Origin: Devosia faecipullorum
GTDB lineage: Bacteria > Pseudomonadota > Alphaproteobacteria > Rhizobiales > Devosiaceae
Direction of reading: 5' to 3'
DNA: 64,000 bases
Assembly (NCBI RefSeq): GCF_015158295.1
Contig: NZ_JACDXV010000002.1
Location: 319,501-383,500 of the forward strand
Shown: positions 8,618 through 18,214 of the stretch, piece by piece
Layout of the letters: each line of letters begins with the position of its first letter
Position numbering within the stretch: the stretch's first letter is position 1
The notes under the pieces: model-generated
Told to the model about the DNA's origin: nothing
The model's database searches: none
Seen by the model: the letters and a program-made list of their open reading frames with translations, nothing else
Program-made: the position numbers and the translations under genes

Positions 8618-11346
8618 CGGCCGTGGATATAGAGCGCCAGAGCCGCCATGGTGGCGATGGATTGGTGCACGGTATATTCCTGCTGCATGATCAGGGCGGG
8701 GTGCTCGACCAGATATTCGAAATAGGGCAAGGCAAAACGGGGCGGGTCGATGCGCCGATCGGCAGCATGTTCGTCGGTGCCGCTTTCGGGCAGCGGTGAC
8801 CAGGGCGGGCCGAATATCCAGCCATAAGCCGTCTCGGCTTGCCCGGCCCAGCCATAGATGACGATACCCGGCGGCGGGGCGACGCCCATGGCCAGCCGAT
8901 CCTCATGCAGCGGATTGTTGACCGAACGCAGACCCAGCCCGGTGACGAGGCTGCGGCCCAGTTGATTGGCCCCGAGCATGGAATGATACCCATGCTCGAG
9001 GGCACGCAGAATGGCGGGATCGGCTGAAATTTGATGGGCGCGGATCAGCGTCTGCAATTCATGATAGCCGGGCGCACCGCCCTGCCCCCAGCCGGCGGGG
9101 GCGTCGGGATGCTTGAGGCTGGGATAGGCGAAGTGCTCCTGCGCTTCCACCACAAGTGTTGCCTCGGCCAAGATACGCGCGGTGATCTCGGCCCTGATCT
9201 TTGCATCGCCCCCCTCGGCCTGCAGATAGTCCCAGGCTGCGTCGCCCTTTTGGGTGAATATGCCCGGATCGGCGCGCCAGCCTGCCTCGAACAGGGCTGC
9301 AAAGGATGGCTCGCCGGTCAGCCGAAAGAGGGCAGCGGCGGCCGCGCTGCGATAGGGTGCGGTTTCATCAGCCAGGGCGTCGCGGCGCAGCGGCCAGGAT
9401 ATGTCGTCGAACAAACCGGTTCTGGTGCCGATGGCGATGGCGTCGGCGTAATAGGTGTCGGGATCGGCAAAGCCGCGCTCGCCGGCGGCCCAGGCGTCGA
9501 CCGCGCTATCGGCATAGAGATTGGCCCATTGGTCATGGTCCAGCTCTTTCAATATCCGGGCCATGCTGGCGGCGCTGGCGGCATATTGGTAGCTCGACAG
9601 ATGGTCGGGGGCATAGGCGAAGACGGTCTGGTGTTCAAGAAAGCTCGGCTCGCCGCGCAACGGGTGTTCGGCGCTTTCGATGCCGCCCCTGACACTGCCG
9701 TCCGCTGACTGCAGACGCCGGAAGAAGTCGAGCCCCCAGAGCGCCTCGTGCAGGATGTCGGGCAGGGAGTTTAGATCGGCATAGAGCGGATTTCGCAGCG
9801 CCTCGGCGGATTTCGGCAGACCCGTATCGTTGAGTTCGCGCCCGGCCGGGGTGGTTTCGTGCACCGCAAGCATCAGCCTTGTGACGTCGAGATGCTGCGT
9901 ACGGCGATCCCAATCGCCGGCATCCATATAGCCGCCCCAATAGGTTTGAGGGACGGGGATTTCGGTCAGCCAGTCGGGAGCCGCCGCCGCTGAAAAGGGC
10001 ACGAAACCATTGGTGGACATATTTGACCAGGAGAATGGCAGGCGCGTCTCGAATATGGTGAGGTCGGCGCCGGGCCGGAACGCTTCAGTGCGGCTATAGC
10101 CAAACCGGCCATCGAGTTCGACGCCGCTGCGATGGTTGTAAAGACCCCCCAGAGTGGTGCGTGCGGCCTCGGCCCAGACCCTGTCGGCGATGACCAGCGG
10201 GTCAGAGACGCCGAGGCCCCGGATGAGCAGGTGGTAGCGGCCGTCGCGCTCCGGCGTCCAATTGGCATAGTCGAGCGCAAAGACGAAGGTGCCAGAACGA
10301 TTGGCGCGGTGCGCGGGGGTGGCGATGGCTCCCGGCGCGAACGAGGGCGGCAAGGGCGCGGATAAGTTGCCGAGCGACATGCCGGTCGCATTTGCCGCCA
10401 TGACATCGGCGAATATGGCGCTGGCGTCCTGATCGCCGCCGAGCCGTTCCAGCGCGATGCGTTGGCCCGGGGCAAAGTCATGCGGACCTGCCATCGAGAC
10501 GTCGGTGCCGGAAATGCCGGTCAGCGCCACGGGCTCCGCCGCGCCGTCACGGTAGTCGAGCAGCAGGTTCGCGAGGCCATTGCCGGGCTCCTCGCTGTCG
10601 GGCGCCGAGCGCAGCGTGATCACGCCTGAAAAGACGGTCTCGCCGTGCTCATCGACAATCTCGAAACGGTCGAGACCATAGGTGCGAAAATCGATGGCGC
10701 CCTGATCAGGGCCGCCCGGCAGCCAGAGTGAGAGAAATCCCAATTTTCCCAGGTCGCCCCGCCTGTGACCATTCTGGGTGAGGTGGATGGCGGAGGCACG
10801 TATGCGCTTCTCATCGACTTCGAACGCGGCGTCGGGCAGCAATCCTTGCGGCCAAGAAATGCTATAGGAGCCTGCCGGCAAAGACCCGTCGAGCTTGAGA
10901 TAAAGGTCGTGGCGGAAGCTGGCGCCGGACCGTGTATCGCCATGGGACGACGGAAATATGCCGGCGTCATATGGCATGGATTTGCGATAAACGGCCAGTA
11001 CCTCCCGGTCACCAATCGGCGGATAGGCAGAGGCATCGTCAATGGTTTTACGGTCGAGATAAATCGAAGGCGGCTTGTCGGCGAGGCGAAGGTGATCCCG
11101 CTGTGGGCCGATGACCATGCCGCGCCCCGCGGCAAAATCGATCCAGGCGCCGTTGCGTTCGGGGCGGGGGGCCTCAAGGCCGATAATTTCGCCACGAATG
11201 AAGGGTGGGTCTTCGAGGATTACATGCACGATGTCGGGGGCGGCCAAGGCGATTTCGACGACACGCACAACTTGACCTTGGGCATGGCCGGGCGCGCCGA
11301 ACCAGAAGAGAGCGGCCTGCAGCAGCCCGATCATCAGGGCGCGCAT
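8614..11346 (-). CDS. Secreted glycoside hydrolase family 9 (cellulase-like)
   Basis: The 910-residue protein has a signal peptide (MRALMIGLLQAALFWFGAPGHAQ), a long N-terminal beta-rich part that fits the Ig-like domain common in GH9 enzymes, and a C-terminal GH9 alpha/alpha barrel. The barrel shows GGYMDAGDWDRR with D475 and D478 as the usual catalytic base region, ADLNSLPDILHEALWGLDFF, VTGLGLRSVNNPLHED, and near the C-terminus E890 in QQEYTVHQ as likely proton donor. GH9 enzymes cut beta-1,4-glucans. Within an exopolysaccharide cluster it probably trims, releases or edits the polymer in the periplasm rather than feeding the cell (inference). It diverges from the polymerase gene at 11432. 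Confidence 0.88.
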   Translation of the reverse strand: MRALMIGLLQAALFWFGAPGHAQGQVVRVVEIALAAPDIVHVILEDPPFIRGEIIGLEAPRPERNGAWIDFAAGRGMVIGPQRDHLRLADKPPSIYLDRKTIDDASAYPPIGDREVLAVYRKSMPYDAGIFPSSHGDTRSGASFRHDLYLKLDGSLPAGSYSISWPQGLLPDAAFEVDEKRIRASAIHLTQNGHRRGDLGKLGFLSLWLPGGPDQGAIDFRTYGLDRFEIVDEHGETVFSGVITLRSAPDSEEPGNGLANLLLDYRDGAAEPVALTGISGTDVSMAGPHDFAPGQRIALERLGGDQDASAIFADVMAANATGMSLGNLSAPLPPSFAPGAIATPAHRANRSGTFVFALDYANWTPERDGRYHLLIRGLGVSDPLVIADRVWAEAARTTLGGLYNHRSGVELDGRFGYSRTEAFRPGADLTIFETRLPFSWSNMSTNGFVPFSAAAAPDWLTEIPVPQTYWGGYMDAGDWDRRTQHLDVTRLMLAVHETTPAGRELNDTGLPKSAEALRNPLYADLNSLPDILHEALWGLDFFRRLQSADGSVRGGIESAEHPLRGEPSFLEHQTVFAYAPDHLSSYQYAASAASMARILKELDHDQWANLYADSAVDAWAAGERGFADPDTYYADAIAIGTRTGLFDDISWPLRRDALADETAPYRSAAAAALFRLTGEPSFAALFEAGWRADPGIFTQKGDAAWDYLQAEGGDAKIRAEITARILAEATLVVEAQEHFAYPSLKHPDAPAGWGQGGAPGYHELQTLIRAHQISADPAILRALEHGYHSMLGANQLGRSLVTGLGLRSVNNPLHEDRLAMGVAPPPGIVIYGWAGQAETAYGWIFGPPWSPLPESGTDEHAADRRIDPPRFALPYFEYLVEHPALIMQQEYTVHQSIATMAALALYIHGR

Positions 11347-11358
11347 CGGCAGACTTCC

Positions 11359-11396
11359 GTTAACCCCGTGTCGGCATTTCCGGTCATGTTAACCCC
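11359..11396. promoter_or_regulatory. Direct repeat GTTAACCCC in divergent promoter
   Basis: GTTAACCCC occurs at 11359-11367 and again at 11388-11396 in the 85-base region between the divergent GH9 and polymerase genes. The 29-base period is close to three helical turns, which would suit a dimeric or paired regulator. Its function is unproven. Confidence 0.3.
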
Positions 11397-11431
11397 TGAT
11401 CGCGTCCCCCATGGTATCAAAATGAGGGGAT

Positions 11432-12823
11432 GTGCCAAAGGTATCGCAGTTGAAATTCCTGGCTTTGTACATAGCTGCGCTGGCGGCGTTCCCGCTCAGT
11501 CTGCTTTTGCGAAGCAATAGCGGTTTTCATCAGATTTTCTGGACCATTTTCGGGGCGCTGCCGTTTCTGGCTGTGGCGCTACCGATTTTTGTGACCGGGA
11601 TTGTGATCTTCGAAGGCTGGATCGGCTTTGTCTATAGCCTTGAAATCGCGCTGCTCGATATTCTGGCTATTGCCGGGCTGATGAGCCTGGGCGCCAGGAG
11701 TATTGCCATACCGCTTCGATATACGCTGCCGGTGATTTTTTTCGTCTTTACCGCCGTCCTTTCCATCTTTCAGGCCGATGAGCCGCTGGCAGCGACATTT
11801 GGCGCCTGGCAGTTCGCGCGCATGGGCCTAATCATGATCGTCGTGGCCAAGCTCTGCTATGAGCCAAAGCTGGCCCTCAGCCTGTTGCGCGGCATGGCCA
11901 TCGGCATGACCATGCACCTTGTTGCGGTTATCTATCAGCGATTTGGCCTGCACCTGACGCAGACGCCGGGATTGTTCATTCATCAGAACACTTTGGGCAT
12001 GACTGCACACCTGGTCCTGTTCCCCTGCCTTGCCTTGCTCCTATATGGCTATCCGGGCCTGCGCTCGCAGTTGGCGACAGCCATGGCGACCATCGTGGTG
12101 GTGGTGTTTACCGCCTCCCGCGCCGCCGTCGGGTTTTCCGCCTTTGGCATTGGCCTCATCTATTTGTTGTCCGCCCTGACCGGGCTCACCGGACGCAAGA
12201 TGCTCTTTGCCGCTCTAGGAGTGTTGGGCCTGGCCGTGATCGGGCCGGTGGTGATTTTCTCATTCGAGCAGCGGTTCGAGGCCGCCCCCCTCACTGAGGA
12301 TCAATATGACGAGCGCGCGGCGTTCAACCGGGCGGCGACCTATATTATCGAAGACCACCCCTTCGGCGTCGGTTCGAACCATTATGTGCATGTGGCGAAA
12401 AATGAAGGTTATTCCGAACGCGCCGGGGTCGCACCCTTTGAGGGGAACCGCAACAATATCGTCCATAACGCCTATCTGCTGGCCGCGGCCGAGACCGGTT
12501 ATCTCGGGCTGTTGAGCTTCGCCATCGTGCTGCTGGTTCCGCTTTTTGTTACGGTGCGCGCGGGCTGGCGCTACCGGGACAGCGCGGAGGGACATCTCCT
12601 GCTCGGCTTCGGCGTGGCGATGGCGGTGATCTATGTGCACTCGTTCTTTGAATGGGTGATCTTCGCCAGGGAAGTTCAATACCTTTTGTTCATGACCATG
12701 GGCATGTCCTATGGGATCGTGCTGCGATTGAGGACCAGTGCGCCGGTGCGCCGGAATCGTGGCTCTGGCCTCGGTCTGGACCGGGTGATGGTCCGGCCTG
12801 TCGAGACGCCGCAATCCAGGTAG
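11432..12823 (+). CDS. O-antigen ligase/Wzy-type polysaccharide polymerase
   Basis: The 463-residue integral membrane protein has about ten to twelve hydrophobic segments and a large polar loop around residues 280-345. That loop contains the Wzy_C/WaaL-like stretch with GVGSNHYVHV and HNAYLLAAAETGYLG, where a conserved histidine is expected. Such proteins polymerise or ligate undecaprenyl-linked repeat units at the periplasmic face. GTG at 11432 is the longest start; TTG at 11450, nine bases after CAAAGG, is an equally possible start. It lies upstream of the export genes in the same direction and is best read as the repeat-unit polymerase. Confidence 0.83.
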   Translation: MPKVSQLKFLALYIAALAAFPLSLLLRSNSGFHQIFWTIFGALPFLAVALPIFVTGIVIFEGWIGFVYSLEIALLDILAIAGLMSLGARSIAIPLRYTLPVIFFVFTAVLSIFQADEPLAATFGAWQFARMGLIMIVVAKLCYEPKLALSLLRGMAIGMTMHLVAVIYQRFGLHLTQTPGLFIHQNTLGMTAHLVLFPCLALLLYGYPGLRSQLATAMATIVVVVFTASRAAVGFSAFGIGLIYLLSALTGLTGRKMLFAALGVLGLAVIGPVVIFSFEQRFEAAPLTEDQYDERAAFNRAATYIIEDHPFGVGSNHYVHVAKNEGYSERAGVAPFEGNRNNIVHNAYLLAAAETGYLGLLSFAIVLLVPLFVTVRAGWRYRDSAEGHLLLGFGVAMAVIYVHSFFEWVIFAREVQYLLFMTMGMSYGIVLRLRTSAPVRRNRGSGLGLDRVMVRPVETPQSR

Positions 12824-12945
12824 TCTGGTAACCATGAAATGAGGAAGGCCGCTGCTTTGACCTTTCCGGGGCTGGATCGCGCTGGGTGTTCAAACGCTGT
12901 TAGGGCTCCAATCCTAGAACGGACCCAAAGCGGAGTATTGGGCCT

Positions 12946-14181
12946 ATGATGAACATCTCAAGGCAGTTTGTGGCGCTGGGCGCAACGATAATGACCATGC
13001 TGTGCCTCGGCCTGGCGGCGTCGCCCGCCAGGGCCGAGGATTATCTGCTCGGTGTGCAGGACCGCTTGCGCGTCCAAGTCGCGGAATGGCCGACGCTCAG
13101 TGGGGACGTGGTCGTGGGGGCGGCCGGAGAGATTGCGCTGCCGGTTGTCGGCCGGGTCAATGCCGACGGCCTCACTGCCAGCGAACTGGGTCACCAGATC
13201 GCCACGCGCCTCCAGGAAGCGGCGGGGCTGCGAGACCTGCCGGATGCGCTGGTGGAAGTGGTGGCCTATCGCCCATTCTACATTACCGGCAATGTCACAA
13301 ATCCCGGCGAGTATAATTATCGCCCCGGCATGATCGTGCTCAACGCCGTGAGTATTGCGGGGGGCATGTATCGTTCCGACCAGCGCTCGGCCTGGGATAT
13401 CGAACGGGTGGCGATCAGCAGCCTCGGCGAAGTTTCGGTCCTCGATCTGCGCATGCGCGATCTCAAGGCCCAGCAGATCAGGCTCAAGGCCCAGATCGAT
13501 GGGCTCGAAGCCTTTCCCATGCCGGAGGCGCAATCCGATATTGAAATGACGCAGGCGCTGGATGAGCAGCAGCGTCTCTTCGAGGACAGCCGGCAACGGC
13601 GCAATGCCGCGCGCGCCAATCTCAGCGCCTCCATCGCGAGCCTCGAAAAAGAGCTCGATGCCATCAATATATCGCTCCGCGACAGCGCCGCCCGGCGCGA
13701 AGCCACCGAGACCGAACTGGCCCAGGTCCGCGAACTGGTCAAACAGAACCTGGCGGTGCAGCGGTTGGCGCCGCTCGAAGCCAGCCTCGCCCAGACGACC
13801 CGCGATCAGCAGGACCTTGAAATCAGCCGCCTTCGCGCCGAACAGCGCATACTCGAAGTGCGCAGCGAATTGACCCAATATGACGAATTGCGCCGCGCCG
13901 AGGCCATGGGCGAATTGCAGCGGGTGAATGCGCATTTGCGTGAGGTCGAGGAACAGCGTGTGGCGCTCGCCAAGCTTTTGAACGGGGCAAGCTATTATTC
14001 CGGTGAAGCGGCGCTTGCCCTCGAAGAAGACGACGCCGAGCCGCAATATCTGATCGTTCGTGTCGATGGTGACAGCGTCACCGAAACGGCGGCGACCGAG
14101 CAGACGCGCGTCATGCCCGGCGATATCGTCAAGGTGATCCGCCGGTTGAGCGGCGCCCCGGCGCCGCTGCTGGCGAACTGA
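12946..14181 (+). CDS. ExoF/Wza-like polysaccharide export protein with coiled coil
   Basis: The 411-residue secreted protein has a signal peptide ending in SPARA at residue 30. A polysaccharide-export domain follows (YLLGVQDRLRVQV...) and then an SLBB segment at about 112-145 (FYITGNVTNPGEYNYRPG). From about 165 to 350 it is rich in Leu, Glu, Gln and Arg heptads, which predicts a long coiled coil like that of rhizobial ExoF. It probably forms or gates the outer-membrane/periplasmic export channel. No lipobox cysteine is visible at the cleavage site. The next gene, encoding the inner-membrane copolymerase, starts 22 bases downstream. Confidence 0.87.
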   Translation: MMNISRQFVALGATIMTMLCLGLAASPARAEDYLLGVQDRLRVQVAEWPTLSGDVVVGAAGEIALPVVGRVNADGLTASELGHQIATRLQEAAGLRDLPDALVEVVAYRPFYITGNVTNPGEYNYRPGMIVLNAVSIAGGMYRSDQRSAWDIERVAISSLGEVSVLDLRMRDLKAQQIRLKAQIDGLEAFPMPEAQSDIEMTQALDEQQRLFEDSRQRRNAARANLSASIASLEKELDAINISLRDSAARREATETELAQVRELVKQNLAVQRLAPLEASLAQTTRDQQDLEISRLRAEQRILEVRSELTQYDELRRAEAMGELQRVNAHLREVEEQRVALAKLLNGASYYSGEAALALEEDDAEPQYLIVRVDGDSVTETAATEQTRVMPGDIVKVIRRLSGAPAPLLAN

Positions 14182-14203
14182 ACCCGGTCATGAGGATGCT
14201 GTG

Positions 14204-15754
14204 ATGCTCGAAGCCAAGATTGGTGCAGCCGAGATGGCCCCCCTTGCGCCCACGACGGTCTATGACTGGAAATGGATGCTGAAAACGCTGTTGCGTTATC
14301 GTCTGCCTATCCTGATCCTGCCGCTGGTCTGCCTGGTCGCCGCGGTGTTCTACGTGCAGACACGGCCCCCCCAATATACGGCGGCGGCGACGCTCAATGT
14401 CACCAATCTGCGCCTGTCCTCGAGCGACCGTGATACGTTCTATGCCGAGGCCCTGTTTGATCCGACCTTTATCGAAACCCAGATCCAGGTGATTGCATCG
14501 ACCCCAATTGCCTATGCTGTGATTGCAGACCAGGGGATTGCCGCGGAAGCGGCGGACGAGGTTGACGGCGCCCTGAGGGCGTTTCGCGCAGGCCTCAATG
14601 TGCAGCGGCTCGGCCAGAGCAGCCTGGTGCAGATCGCCTTCACCGCCACCGATGCGCAGCGCGCCGCGGATGTCGCCAATGCGGTGGTCGAGGCCTATGT
14701 GGAAAAACTCCTGGTCGACCGGGAGGAAACAGTCGAAGCGGCCAGCAGCTGGCTGCGCGACCGCCTGCGCGGGGTGGGCGCACAGGCGCATGTGGTTTCC
14801 CCGGCAACTGCTCCGCTCGACAAGAGCGGAATGGGTGGTACGACCATTGTCGCCCTGGCGGTGATCGGCGGTGGCTTTACCGGCATGGTGCTGTCGCTGC
14901 TCCTCGGTTTCCTCGATCGGCGCATCCGCGAGCCAGAGCAGATAGTGGCCGCCATTGGCGAAATCTGCCTCGGCATTGTGCCCAGGCTCAAGCAGAAGCG
15001 GCCCAAAGGCGGCGGGCAACCGGCTCCGGGCTCGTTTTCGTTTGACGCGGCTTCCTCGTTGCTCTCGGAAGTCAGTTCGCATCCGTCCGGCGCCATGGGA
15101 CAGAGCGTTCGCGCCGCCGCCATTGCGCCATCGCGCCGTCAGCGCATCGCCGTCACCTCGACCTTTGCCGGAGAGGGCAAGACGACGATTGCCAGCAATC
15201 TCGCCCTGATGGCGGTGCGGACGGGATCACGCGTACTCCTGGTCGATGCCAATGGCTATAATTCGGGCCTGTCGCGCCAACTAGCGCCGCAGGCCGAGCG
15301 GGGTATCTTCCACTTCCTCGCCGGTTCCGAAACACTTCTGTCCGACGTCGTGCTGCGCGACACCAGGACTGGCCTTCACCTCCTGCCCATCGGCAGCGGC
15401 GATACGGTCGGTCCGGAAATGCTGTGGTCGGATCGCATGTCCCGGCTGTTCGAGCAGGCCGAGGACTATGACCTCATCGTTTTCGACATGCCGCCGCTCA
15501 TTGCCAGTGGCGATCTGCGCGCGGCGGCCAGTTTCGTTGATAACATTCTGCTGGTGATTGCCTGGAATCGGGTCAGCGATACGCAATTGCATGCAGCGCT
15601 CAATCTGGCCGGAACCGTTCACGCCCGCCTCAAGGGGGCAGTCCTCAACCTGGCCTCATTGACCGCGCTGGAGCGCTGGGCTTCGCCGGAGGCGTCGATC
15701 ATCGCCCAGCAGCGCTCGCTCACCCGTTCCGGCAAGCCGGCAAAAAAAGTCTGA
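14204..15754 (+). CDS. ExoP-like polysaccharide copolymerase with BY-kinase domain
   Basis: A Wzz-type N-terminal domain has membrane segments near residues 30-50 and 210-232. It is fused to a cytoplasmic bacterial tyrosine-kinase-like ATPase with Walker A STFAGEGKTTIASN and Walker B LIVFDMPPL. ATG at 14204 is preferred because GAGGA at 14192-14196 is seven bases ahead; a GTG at 14201 is also possible. Two things are odd. The periplasmic part is only about 160 residues, much shorter than in ExoP-type proteins, and the Walker A' motif reads VDAN instead of DxD, while the C-terminus lacks a tyrosine cluster. It probably sets chain length and works with the ExoF-like protein; autophosphorylation is doubtful. 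Confidence 0.86.
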   Translation: MLEAKIGAAEMAPLAPTTVYDWKWMLKTLLRYRLPILILPLVCLVAAVFYVQTRPPQYTAAATLNVTNLRLSSSDRDTFYAEALFDPTFIETQIQVIASTPIAYAVIADQGIAAEAADEVDGALRAFRAGLNVQRLGQSSLVQIAFTATDAQRAADVANAVVEAYVEKLLVDREETVEAASSWLRDRLRGVGAQAHVVSPATAPLDKSGMGGTTIVALAVIGGGFTGMVLSLLLGFLDRRIREPEQIVAAIGEICLGIVPRLKQKRPKGGGQPAPGSFSFDAASSLLSEVSSHPSGAMGQSVRAAAIAPSRRQRIAVTSTFAGEGKTTIASNLALMAVRTGSRVLLVDANGYNSGLSRQLAPQAERGIFHFLAGSETLLSDVVLRDTRTGLHLLPIGSGDTVGPEMLWSDRMSRLFEQAEDYDLIVFDMPPLIASGDLRAAASFVDNILLVIAWNRVSDTQLHAALNLAGTVHARLKGAVLNLASLTALERWASPEASIIAQQRSLTRSGKPAKKV

Positions 15755-15758
15755 TTCC

Positions 15759-16964
15759 ATGTCTCTGGGCTATCTGCTCAACACCTATCCCGCCCCCAGC
15801 GGAACCTTCATCCGCAATGAGATCGAGGCGTTGGAAGCGCGTGGGTTGGAGGTGCGCAGGCTGGCTGTCCGCCGTTTTGCCGGCCAGCTGGTCGATCAGG
15901 CCGACCGGGCCGAGCAGGATAAGACCCATTATCTCCTCGATGGCAATGGCGCGCAAATGGTGCTGGCGGGCCTTTGGCACGCGCTGACCCATCCGCTCGA
16001 TTTCGCGCGGGCGCTGCCCGCCTGGTATGGCTTGCTGCGTGAGGCGGGCGGCGGGGTCGTGCGCCATAGTGCCTATCTGGTGCAGGCGGCCTATCTGACT
16101 CAATTGGCCGAGCGTGATGGCATCACCCATATCCACAGCCATTTCAGCAATAATGCGCCGGCGGTGGCGATGCTCTCGCATAGAATGGGTGGGCCGAGCT
16201 TCAGCTTTACCGCCCATGGCCCGGACGAGTTCGTCGACGCGCCAAAACTGAGTTTTGCAGCCAAGATCGCCGATGCGGCCTTTGTCATCGCCATTTCCGG
16301 CTATTGTCGCGAATTGCTGAGCGGGCTCGCTGCGAACCGGACGGATGCAAAAAAAATCCATATCGCCCGCTGCGGGCTCGACCTCGACAAGTTCGACCCG
16401 GCCCCGCCAGTCGCGTCGCATAATCAGACATTGGTCTGTGTCGGGCGGTTATGCCCGCAAAAGGGGCAGGTGCATATTCCAGCGGCGGTCGCCGCGCTCA
16501 GGCCACGATTTCCCGATCTCAAGGTAATTCTCGTAGGTGACGGGGAGAGCCGCGCCCTGATCGAAGCCGAAATCGAAAAATATGGTGTGGGGGATGCGGT
16601 GCACCTCCATGGCTGGGCCGACAATGGGACGGTGCGGGAGCTTATCGCGAAGAGCCGCGCATTGCTGCTGCCCAGCTATGCCGAAGGCCTGCCGGTGGTG
16701 ATCATGGAGGCTTTTGCCCTGGGGCGGCCGGTGATTTCAACGACGATTGCCGGCATTCCCGAACTGGTGGACGAGCAATGCGGCTGGTTGATCGCACCCG
16801 GCGACCATGAGCAATTGGTCGCCTCCATCCGTTCGGCGCTCACCGCCAGCCCGGAACGCCTGGCGGAGATGGGCCAGGAAGGGCGCGCCCGGATCGAACG
16901 CCAGCACGACCGCCGCCTGCTGGCGCAGACGCTCGAGACCCTGTTCCGCCAAAACGGGGCTTGA
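15759..16964 (+). CDS. Glycosyltransferase family 4
   Basis: The 401-residue GT-B protein begins with a Rossmann-like acceptor domain (NTYPAPSGTFIRNEIEALE) and ends with a GT1/GT4 donor domain: VGRLCPQKG near residues 228-236 and the EGLPVVIMEAFALGRPVI box near 308-325 with the E-x7-E pair. Retaining transferases of this family add hexoses to lipid-linked oligosaccharide in the cytoplasm. It begins four bases after the copolymerase stop, so it is translated from the same transcript. Donor and linkage are unknown. Confidence 0.87.
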   Translation: MSLGYLLNTYPAPSGTFIRNEIEALEARGLEVRRLAVRRFAGQLVDQADRAEQDKTHYLLDGNGAQMVLAGLWHALTHPLDFARALPAWYGLLREAGGGVVRHSAYLVQAAYLTQLAERDGITHIHSHFSNNAPAVAMLSHRMGGPSFSFTAHGPDEFVDAPKLSFAAKIADAAFVIAISGYCRELLSGLAANRTDAKKIHIARCGLDLDKFDPAPPVASHNQTLVCVGRLCPQKGQVHIPAAVAALRPRFPDLKVILVGDGESRALIEAEIEKYGVGDAVHLHGWADNGTVRELIAKSRALLLPSYAEGLPVVIMEAFALGRPVISTTIAGIPELVDEQCGWLIAPGDHEQLVASIRSALTASPERLAEMGQEGRARIERQHDRRLLAQTLETLFRQNGA

Positions 16965-16969
16965 GGGGC

Positions 16970-17950
16970 TTACTTATATTCGATGAGACCGGCGTGGCGC
17001 TTCAATCTGGCATTGGCAAAATATTGCAGCGCGCCGAGCATTTCGGGGAATTTTCCTAATACCAGAAAAAACGCGCGCGCCCAGCCAAAGCGGCCTTCGC
17101 CGCGATAGCGGATACCAAGCCGGGCGACTTGCAGAGGATAAATCAGCAATAGCACCAGAGCGGCCGGATGGATCAGCGCCAGCAGGGGAATGGCCAGGGG
17201 CAGCACAAGACCCCAGAGCAATATGCTTTTGGTCTGCCGGTCCCAGATGCCGAAGGGCGATCCGGCATGGCGCCGCGACACTTCGGCAAAGGCATGGCCG
17301 CCGCGCTGGGCGCGCCGCCAATATTGCCCGAAGCGGGTAATATTGGCGTCGTGCAGCGTCATTTCCGCGTCCAGCCGCCAGATGCGCCAGCCGGTCTGCC
17401 GCAGGCGCACGCAAAGCTCCGGCTCTTCACCGGCGATCAGATCGTCTGAATAGCCGCCGACCGCATCGAAGGCGGTGCTGCGCACCAGAATATCGCCGCC
17501 GCATTCGTTGGCCTCGCCAATGGGCGTGTTCCATTCGGCATCGCAGAGCCGATTGTAGATGGAGCGTTCGGGAAATTGTTCGCGCCGTCTGCCGCTGACA
17601 ATGGCTATGCCCGGTTCCGCCCGGAGAAAGGGCGCGGCCTTGCCGATCCAATCGGCATCAAGGGTGCAGTCGCCGTCGACGAACTGGATGAATTCGAGGT
17701 CTGGAAACTGAATGGCCAGCGCGCGGCGACCAGCATTGCGGGCTCTTGCGGCGGTGAAGGGGATGTCTGGAGTCAGCACGATGGTCTTGGCACCGAGGCG
17801 CTCGGCCGCATCGGCACTGCCGTCCGTCGAACCGGAATCGACATAGATGCAGGCGTGAACAAGCGTGCCCAAGGAGTTCAGACAGGCAATGAGGCGCTCG
17901 CCCTCGTTTCGCCCGATGACCACGATGCCGATACCAGCTTGTTCACTCAT
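16970..17950 (-). CDS. Glycosyltransferase family 2
   Basis: The 326-residue protein has a GT-A fold start (IGIVVIGRNEGERL), FVDGDCTLD as the DxD nucleotide-sugar site near residue 91, and GEEPELCVRLRQTGW as the ED-containing acceptor region near 195. One or two hydrophobic segments follow between about 245 and 275, which would tether it to the inner membrane. It is tail-to-tail with the GT4 gene, six bases apart, on the other strand. It probably adds one sugar of the repeat unit. Confidence 0.85.
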   Translation of the reverse strand: MSEQAGIGIVVIGRNEGERLIACLNSLGTLVHACIYVDSGSTDGSADAAERLGAKTIVLTPDIPFTAARARNAGRRALAIQFPDLEFIQFVDGDCTLDADWIGKAAPFLRAEPGIAIVSGRRREQFPERSIYNRLCDAEWNTPIGEANECGGDILVRSTAFDAVGGYSDDLIAGEEPELCVRLRQTGWRIWRLDAEMTLHDANITRFGQYWRRAQRGGHAFAEVSRRHAGSPFGIWDRQTKSILLWGLVLPLAIPLLALIHPAALVLLLIYPLQVARLGIRYRGEGRFGWARAFFLVLGKFPEMLGALQYFANARLKRHAGLIEYK

Positions 17951-18214
17951 GGCAATACGTTTCCATCAAAGGGCGTTCTCAAGCCCGCCAGATAGCCGAA
18001 GCCCGTGTCAAACGAAACGCGGCAGATGCCGATTTTCGCCGCCAGAGCTGAGTAGCGTCGTTTGGATTGGCCGCAGACTAATTGTATCGGCTTAACGCTT
18101 TGCAAGTGCCGGTGCGGAGATAAACTTCGCAGGAAAGCCTGACCGACCCGACTGCGTTGTTCCGACGCGATCATGACGCGGGGGGGCATGGATGAAAAGG
18201 CCGGTGGACGGATA

